Part shown: positions 7,030-10,469 of the stretch, one piece after another
How the letters are laid out: every line of letters starts with the position of its first letter
How positions within the stretch are numbered: the first letter of the stretch is position 1
Assembly (NCBI GenBank): GCA_003693905.1
Contig: RFLL01000316.1
Span: 1 to 10,469 of the forward strand
Direction: 5' to 3'
Length of the DNA: 10,469 bases
Source of the DNA: Alphaproteobacteria bacterium
Lineage (GTDB): Bacteria; Pseudomonadota; Alphaproteobacteria; Kiloniellales; J153
Position numbers and translations under genes: made by a program
The notes under the pieces: model-generated
The model's input: the letters and a program-made list of their open reading frames with translations, nothing else
Databases searched by the model: none
Told to the model about the DNA's origin: nothing

Positions 7030-8061
7030 CTACTTCCAGCCGACGCGATCGAAGATCTTCTGCGCCAGCGGCTGATTCCGGCCCAGGATGGCGACGTTGA
7101 TCGGATCGCGTTTGAAATTGCCCAGGGCCTGAAGCGTGGGGTTGGCCTTGATTCCCGGCACGACGGGATATTCGTTGTTGCCGTCGGCGAAGATGCGCTG
7201 CGCTTCTTCGCTGGTGAGATATTCGAGGAACCGGGCCGCCGCCTCGGGATGCGGTGCATGCTTGAGCACGCCGGCGCCCGAAACGTTGACATGGGTGCCA
7301 CGGTTATCCTGGTTGGGAAAGACGACGCCGAGCGCCTCGGCCGCCTTCCGGTCGGCCTCCTTGGCGCTCTTGAGAAGGCGGACGTAGTAGTACGAGTTGG
7401 CAACGGCGATACCGCATTCACCGGCCGCAACGGCGCGAATCTGATCGGTATCACCGCCCTGGGGCGGGCGCGCAAAATTGGCCACGACACCGCGCGCCCA
7501 TTCTTCGGCCTTGTCCGGTCCGTGCGCTGCGATCAGGGACGCCAGAAGCGACAGATTATAGACATTGCTGCTGGAGCGGATGCACACCATGCCGCGCCAT
7601 CGGGGATCGGCAAGGTCCTCGTAGTTCCTGATCGCTCCCGGACTCACGCGGCTCTTGTCGTAAAAGATCAGGCGGGCGCGCTCCGAAAAGCCGAACCACT
7701 TGCCGTCAGGGTGGCGCAGACGCGCAGGGATGCGCGTCTCCAGCACCTTCGAGGTGACGGAGCGGAACAGGCCGGCCTCCTCGGCCCGCCACAGCCGCCC
7801 TGCATCCACCGTGATCAGAATGTCGGCCGGGCTGTTTGCGCCTTCGCTCTTGAGGCGCTCGATCAGGGCATCGCCCTTGCCTTCGATCCGGTTAATGGTG
7901 ATCCCGGTCCGTTCGGTAAAACCTTCGTAGAGCCGCTCGTCGGTCTGGTAATGGCGCGAGGAATAGATGTTGAGCTCTTCCGCCGCCCTCGCCGTCGGCA
8001 CGGTCGTCCCGAGCGCGGCCGCCGCCAGCGCAATACCGCAGAGCGCGTTGCGAACGTTCAT
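7030..8061 (-). CDS. Ferric iron ABC transporter periplasmic binding protein (FutA/FbpA type)
   Basis: This 343-residue secreted protein should capture Fe(III) in the periplasm for an ABC importer. It starts with a Sec signal peptide (basic MNVRN, hydrophobic 6-20, likely cleavage after ARA at residue 26). The mature start LNIYSSRHYQTDERLYEGF (30-48) is the family opening, with metal-site candidates H37 and Y38. SNVYN has Y168 and ANSYYY has Y224-Y226, corresponding to the tyrosines that ligate iron in FutA/FbpA structures. The C-terminal HPEAAARFLEYLTSEEAQ (271-288) is typical of these extracellular solute-binding proteins. The ATG at 8061 was chosen over a TTG 27 nt upstream because it begins the signal peptide directly and follows AAGGGG. 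No permease or ATPase gene lies next to it. Its upstream region has a promoter overlapped by a Fur-like site. Confidence 0.93.
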   Translation of the reverse strand: MNVRNALCGIALAAAALGTTVPTARAAEELNIYSSRHYQTDERLYEGFTERTGITINRIEGKGDALIERLKSEGANSPADILITVDAGRLWRAEEAGLFRSVTSKVLETRIPARLRHPDGKWFGFSERARLIFYDKSRVSPGAIRNYEDLADPRWRGMVCIRSSSNVYNLSLLASLIAAHGPDKAEEWARGVVANFARPPQGGDTDQIRAVAAGECGIAVANSYYYVRLLKSAKEADRKAAEALGVVFPNQDNRGTHVNVSGAGVLKHAPHPEAAARFLEYLTSEEAQRIFADGNNEYPVVPGIKANPTLQALGNFKRDPINVAILGRNQPLAQKIFDRVGWK

Positions 8062-8097
8062 CGTTTTTCTGCCCCTTCTCAGTTTCAATCTGCATGT

Positions 8098-8117
8098 AAG
8101 CGGAAGCGCAAGCGCAA
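8098..8117. repeat. Three-copy hexamer repeat in the leader of the iron-binding-protein gene
   Basis: AAGCGG, AAGCGC and AAGCGC followed by AA run head to tail on the plus strand (TTGCGC-type units in the minus-strand mRNA leader). Together with the small hairpin at 8144-8160 this gives the leader some structure, but I recognise no riboswitch. Confidence 0.6.
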
Positions 8118-8143
8118 CCGGTGCGTCATCCGTTCAGCCAATT

Positions 8144-8160
8144 CCCTGTTGCGGACAGGG
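8144..8160 (-). other. Hairpin in the mRNA leader of the iron-binding-protein gene
   Basis: CCCTGT (8144-8149) pairs exactly with ACAGGG (8155-8160) over a 5-nt loop. It lies in the roughly 125-nt leader predicted from the promoter at 8194-8222. No T-run follows, so it is not an obvious attenuator; its function is unknown. Confidence 0.4.
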
Positions 8161-8193
8161 CCCGCCCGCGCGTCGGTTTGACCCCCGACAGTC

Positions 8194-8222
8194 GCTATAG
8201 TGCAATTGCAACGCATTCTCAA
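8194..8222 (-). promoter_or_regulatory. Promoter with overlapping Fur-like box for the iron-binding-protein gene
   Basis: On the minus strand TTGAGA (8222-8217) and TATAGC (8199-8194) are exactly 17 bp apart, predicting a start near 8187. The stretch TTGAGAATGCGTTGCAA (8222-8206) covers the -35 and spacer and resembles proteobacterial Fur boxes of the TTGAGAATGATTCGCAA kind. It adjoins the perfect palindrome TGCAATTGCA (8201-8210). Repression by iron-loaded Fur (or an Irr/RirA-type regulator) would be logical for a ferric-binding protein. The boxes and spacing are visible; which regulator binds is inferred. Confidence 0.55.
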
Positions 8223-8273
8223 TATGAATCGTCTTGATGTCAAGTGCAATTGATGTCCGTCAGATAAATCTGA
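8199..8273. repeat. AT-rich island with repeated and palindromic elements
   Basis: AGTGCAATTG occurs at 8199-8208 and again at 8243-8252, 44 bp apart (about four helical turns). TTGATGTC occurs at 8234-8241 and 8250-8257. CTTGA-TG-TCAAG (8233-8244) and TCAGAT-AA-ATCTGA (8260-8273) are inverted repeats. The island is clearly AT-richer than its surroundings and lies over and upstream of the promoter of the iron-binding-protein gene, so it probably holds several regulator sites. Confidence 0.5.
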
Positions 8274-8644
8274 TGAATCCGGCGTCCATCCGAAAGCGTC
8301 CATCCGAATCTGACGCACATCGGGGCGAAGCACGTTCGACCGCGGTTTCTGTCCCCTCGATGTGAAGCCCGTGTGGGGGTGCAGGGTGCAGGACGCGAGG
8401 ATGCGCGGCGCAGATCGTACCGATTGCGCCCGCCCGTCCGGCACGCGCGGGGCGCCTGCGGCCGGAGCCCGTGAAAAGCCCGCGAGGGAGATACCCGGCA
8501 CCGCCGCGAGCCCCCGCCGGAGCCATGCCGGCGCAACTCCCGCCACGCCCGGAAAAATCGGGAAAACATCGGCCCGGCGCTCGCGGCACCACCGCTCCGT
8601 GGCGTCGGTCCGGGGCCGAACTGAGAAAGGAGAACGGGGCCGCT
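8274..8644. other. About 370 bp without a convincing gene
   Basis: Between the AT-rich control region and the chpT stop there are several overlapping open frames on both strands. All give arginine/proline/alanine-rich products without a recognisable domain, a hydrophobic pattern or a good ribosome site, as expected of GC-rich noncoding DNA. It holds a tandem 14-bp-period repeat (8282-8308). Further right is a possible large stem, CGGCCC (8570-8575) with GGGCCG (8613-8618), enclosing a 4-bp hairpin (8589-8602); this may mark the end of the chpT transcript. Confidence 0.55.
8282..8308. repeat. Tandem repeat GCGTCCATCCGAA, two copies, 14-bp period
   Basis: The 13-mer GCGTCCATCCGAA is present at 8282-8294 and 8296-8308, separated by one A. 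AATCTGA also occurs on both sides (8267-8273 and 8307-8313). It lies about 60-85 bp upstream of the -35 box of the iron-binding-protein gene, so it could be a binding site for an upstream regulator or a slippage product. Confidence 0.65.
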
Positions 8645-9292
8645 TCAGCCGGGCAGTGCCACGTTCAGGCGTACGGTGCGGCCATCGGAGGTGGCCGTGT
8701 CCAGATCGCTCCCCAGGCGCCGGGCCAGCAGCCGGGTGAAATAGACGTGCGCATTGCGCGGCGTCAGGTCGCCCACCGCCACGTCATCGCCGAGCGCAAG
8801 GGCGATCTCCTCGCGCAGCTCGGCACGGTCGCCGTGCGCCTCGACGACAAGCTGCCGGCCCTCCTCCCCGGGCCCGGCTTCGATCGCAACCCGCACGGTG
8901 CCGCCACCGACCAGAGAATCCAGCGCCATCAGGACCAGATTGAGGATCACCTTGCCAAGGTCCTGCGGTGCCCCATCCGGCAGCGCATCCACTTTCCAGT
9001 CCAGGGCGACCCTGTCCTTGGCCAGAAATCGGTCCGCCAGATCACGCAGTTCCGTCACACCACCGTCGAGGCGCGATCCGGCCATGCCATAGGCGAAGCG
9101 GAAGAACTGCAACGTGGTTGCGGCACGCGCGGCACTCTGCGCGGCCAAGGCAAGCGCATCGCCCGCCATGTCCCCGATTTCATCTTCGAGCAGTTCAAGC
9201 CCGTTACCGACCGCCCCGACCGGCCCGACCAGATCGTGGCACAAGCGTGAGGCCAGAAGTTCAGCCACTCGCAAATCGATCTGTGGTTCCAT
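8645..9292 (-). CDS. chpT: Histidine phosphotransferase ChpT
   Basis: ChpT passes phosphate from the receiver domain of the hybrid kinase CckA to the regulators CtrA and CpdR, controlling cell cycle, motility and related traits in Alphaproteobacteria. The 215-residue protein has the hallmark helix ELLASRLCHDLVGPVGAVGNG (11-31) with phospho-acceptor H19, followed by LELLEDE. A second helix (about 45-68, ALAAQSAARAATTLQFFRFAYG) completes the dimerising bundle. The C-terminal half (about 85-215) is a degenerate HATPase-like fold: a KVILNLVLMALDSL stretch resembles an N-box, but no ATP-binding glycine boxes are visible, as known for ChpT. The start ATG 9292 follows a purine-rich AGAGGGGG and fits the family. 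An upstream frame extension of over 60 residues is low complexity and was not used. No CckA or CtrA gene is in the window, which is usual, since these genes are scattered. Confidence 0.93.
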   Translation of the reverse strand: MEPQIDLRVAELLASRLCHDLVGPVGAVGNGLELLEDEIGDMAGDALALAAQSAARAATTLQFFRFAYGMAGSRLDGGVTELRDLADRFLAKDRVALDWKVDALPDGAPQDLGKVILNLVLMALDSLVGGGTVRVAIEAGPGEEGRQLVVEAHGDRAELREEIALALGDDVAVGDLTPRNAHVYFTRLLARRLGSDLDTATSDGRTVRLNVALPG

Positions 9293-9391
9293 GTTCTTCG
9301 CCCCCTCTCCCCGGCATTCCGGCATTCCGACATCCCTTCGACAGTCCCGAGCCCGTGGCCCGGACGATGCGCACGACTGCCCCCGGCGCTT

Positions 9392-9419
9392 CTTATACAC
9401 GAGGCGCAGAAGAAACAAA
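9392..9419 (-). promoter_or_regulatory. Weak candidate promoter of chpT
   Basis: On the minus strand TTTGTT (9419-9414) and TATAAG (9397-9392) are 16 bp apart, predicting a start near 9385 and a leader of about 90 nt. The -10 box is good and the -35 box is poor. I saw no CtrA-type site (TTAA-N7-TTAA). The rest of the 299-bp divergent gap (9293-9591) shows no gene, and no clear promoter was found for the RND gene. Confidence 0.3.
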
Positions 9420-9591
9420 GAGAGCGGGCGGAGGCAATCCCTCCCATTCCGGACCATCGGGTACCCACCGGCACCGTCTTGCACCGGCGGCGGAATTGCG
9501 TCTCAATCCGCTGCCGGGACGGCCGCTTCAAAAGCGCTCGGACGGATTTCATGGCCGCCGGGCTGACGAGAACTCGCAAGGACACGGCACC

Positions 9592-10469
9592 GTGACGTTT
9601 CTGGGACGTATCATCGACTTTTTCCTGCGCGGGAACGTCACGCCGTTTCTCATCGTCATCTCCCTCATCGCCGGCGTTCTCGCCATCGTGGTGACGCCGC
9701 GCGAGGAAGAGCCGCAGATCGTCGTTCCGATGGCCGACGTCTACGTCTCGGCGCCCGGGCTGCCGGCCGCCGAGGTCGAGCGTCAGATCGCCACACCGCT
9801 GGAAAAACTGCTCTATCAGATCGACGGCGTCGAACACGTGTATTCGGCTTCGCGCCCCGGCAGCGCCGTGGTGACGGTGCGCTTTTTCGTCGGCGAAGAC
9901 CGTGAAGACAGCCTGGTCAAGATCTACAACAAGGTTTTTTCCAACCTTGACCGGATTCCGCCCGACATCGTGTCATGGGTGGTCAAGCCGGTCGAGATCG
10001 ACGACGTGCCGATCGTCATCGTCACGCTGTGGAGCGACCGGCCGCAGCAGATCGACGACTTCGCGCTGCGTCGTATCGCCGAGGAACTGGACATCGCCTT
10101 GCAGGCGGTTCCGGAAACCAACCGTACCAGCATCGTCGGCGGCCGGCCGCGGGTGGTGCGGGTCGAGCTCGACCCCGATGCCCTGGCCGCCCGCCAGACC
10201 TCGCCGCTTGAGGTCGCCTGGGCACTGGGCGTTTCCAACGTGCGTGCGCGGGCCGGCGATTTCGATCAAGCCGACCGGTCGTTCCTGGTCGATGTCGGAG
10301 ACTTCTTCACCGATGCCGAAGACCTGCGCCGAGCCGTGGTCAACGTCGTCGACGGCATCCCGGTCCATCTCGGCGACGTCGCAACCCTCGTCGATGGGCC
10401 GGCCGAACGCAGCGGCTATACCTGGATCGGCTTCGGCGCCGCCGAAGGCGACCCCGACCTGGCCGTTGC
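9592..10469 (+). CDS. RND-family efflux permease, N-terminal part (runs off the window)
   Basis: These are the first 292 codons of a roughly 1000-residue proton-driven inner-membrane exporter of the AcrB/RND superfamily. The N-terminus TFLGRIIDFFLRGNVTPFL leads into the first membrane helix (about 18-36). It is followed by the periplasmic porter domain with TPREEEPQIVVPMADVYVSAPG, PLEKLLYQIDGVEHVYSASRPG and VTVRFFVGED. The REEEPQI and PLEKL-x-x-x-(I/D)-GVEHV-x-S motifs are those of a subgroup of RND permeases distinct from classic HAE-1 AcrB, whose substrates are mostly unproven. The start is GTG at 9592, chosen because AAGGA (9578-9582) lies 9 nt upstream and the protein begins like its family. 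No adaptor (membrane fusion) gene lies upstream; the next gene on that side is divergent chpT. It may follow downstream or be elsewhere. Confidence 0.94.
   Translation, partial: MTFLGRIIDFFLRGNVTPFLIVISLIAGVLAIVVTPREEEPQIVVPMADVYVSAPGLPAAEVERQIATPLEKLLYQIDGVEHVYSASRPGSAVVTVRFFVGEDREDSLVKIYNKVFSNLDRIPPDIVSWVVKPVEIDDVPIVIVTLWSDRPQQIDDFALRRIAEELDIALQAVPETNRTSIVGGRPRVVRVELDPDALAARQTSPLEVAWALGVSNVRARAGDFDQADRSFLVDVGDFFTDAEDLRRAVVNVVDGIPVHLGDVATLVDGPAERSGYTWIGFGAAEGDPDLAV

Noticed and set aside
7249..8181. 310-codon plus-strand open frame opposite the iron-binding-protein gene
   Set aside because: It is antisense to a protein with signal peptide and conserved iron ligands, and its own product has no domain.
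8548..8562. CCCG-GAAAAAT-CGGG as a terminator for chpT
   Set aside because: The stem is only 4 bp and the T-run on the chpT strand lies in the loop rather than after the stem.
8240..8592. Several overlapping minus-strand frames (110-150 codons) in the gene-free stretch
   Set aside because: Three frames are open at once with similar arginine/proline/alanine-rich composition. None has a good ribosome site or known motif, and they overlap the iron control region.

Overview
This GC-rich window reads as chromosomal DNA of an alphaproteobacterium, possibly Rhodospirillales-like. Two genes point to that class: chpT, the phosphotransferase of the CckA-ChpT-CtrA cell-cycle relay, and a 40-residue aa3-type cytochrome oxidase subunit IV. 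The order-level guess is only inference. No insertion sequence, prophage, CRISPR array, tRNA or rRNA was recognised.

Left part (1-2534): the tail of purM overlaps purN by four bases (ATGA), so two purine-biosynthesis steps are translationally coupled. A strong hairpin sits on the purN stop. A DedA/TVP38-type VTT membrane protein follows, preceded by a possible eight-codon leader frame. Next comes the very short oxidase subunit IV gene. It converges on ndk (minus strand), with a small stem-loop between them. A good sigma70-type promoter candidate for ndk lies in the region shared with the next gene.

Middle part (2533-6927): a YheS-type ABC-F translation ATPase, an EamA/DMT-family 10-TM exporter and an APC-family amino-acid permease all lie on the plus strand. 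The last two are only 34 nt apart and are probably cotranscribed. A 13-bp-stem hairpin closes the group.

Right part (7030-10469): on the minus strand is a periplasmic ferric-iron binding protein of the FutA/FbpA type, without its permease or ATPase. It has a long AT-rich upstream region with a well-spaced promoter overlapped by a Fur-like site and several short repeats. About 360 bp without a convincing gene follow. Then comes chpT (minus strand), divergent from the first 292 codons of an RND efflux permease that runs off the window end.

Most genes are conserved housekeeping or transport functions, and nothing here looks like a wholly new system. The points most worth checking are the iron-responsive control region at 8194-8308, the leader frame before the DedA gene, and the RND gene with no adaptor gene upstream of it.
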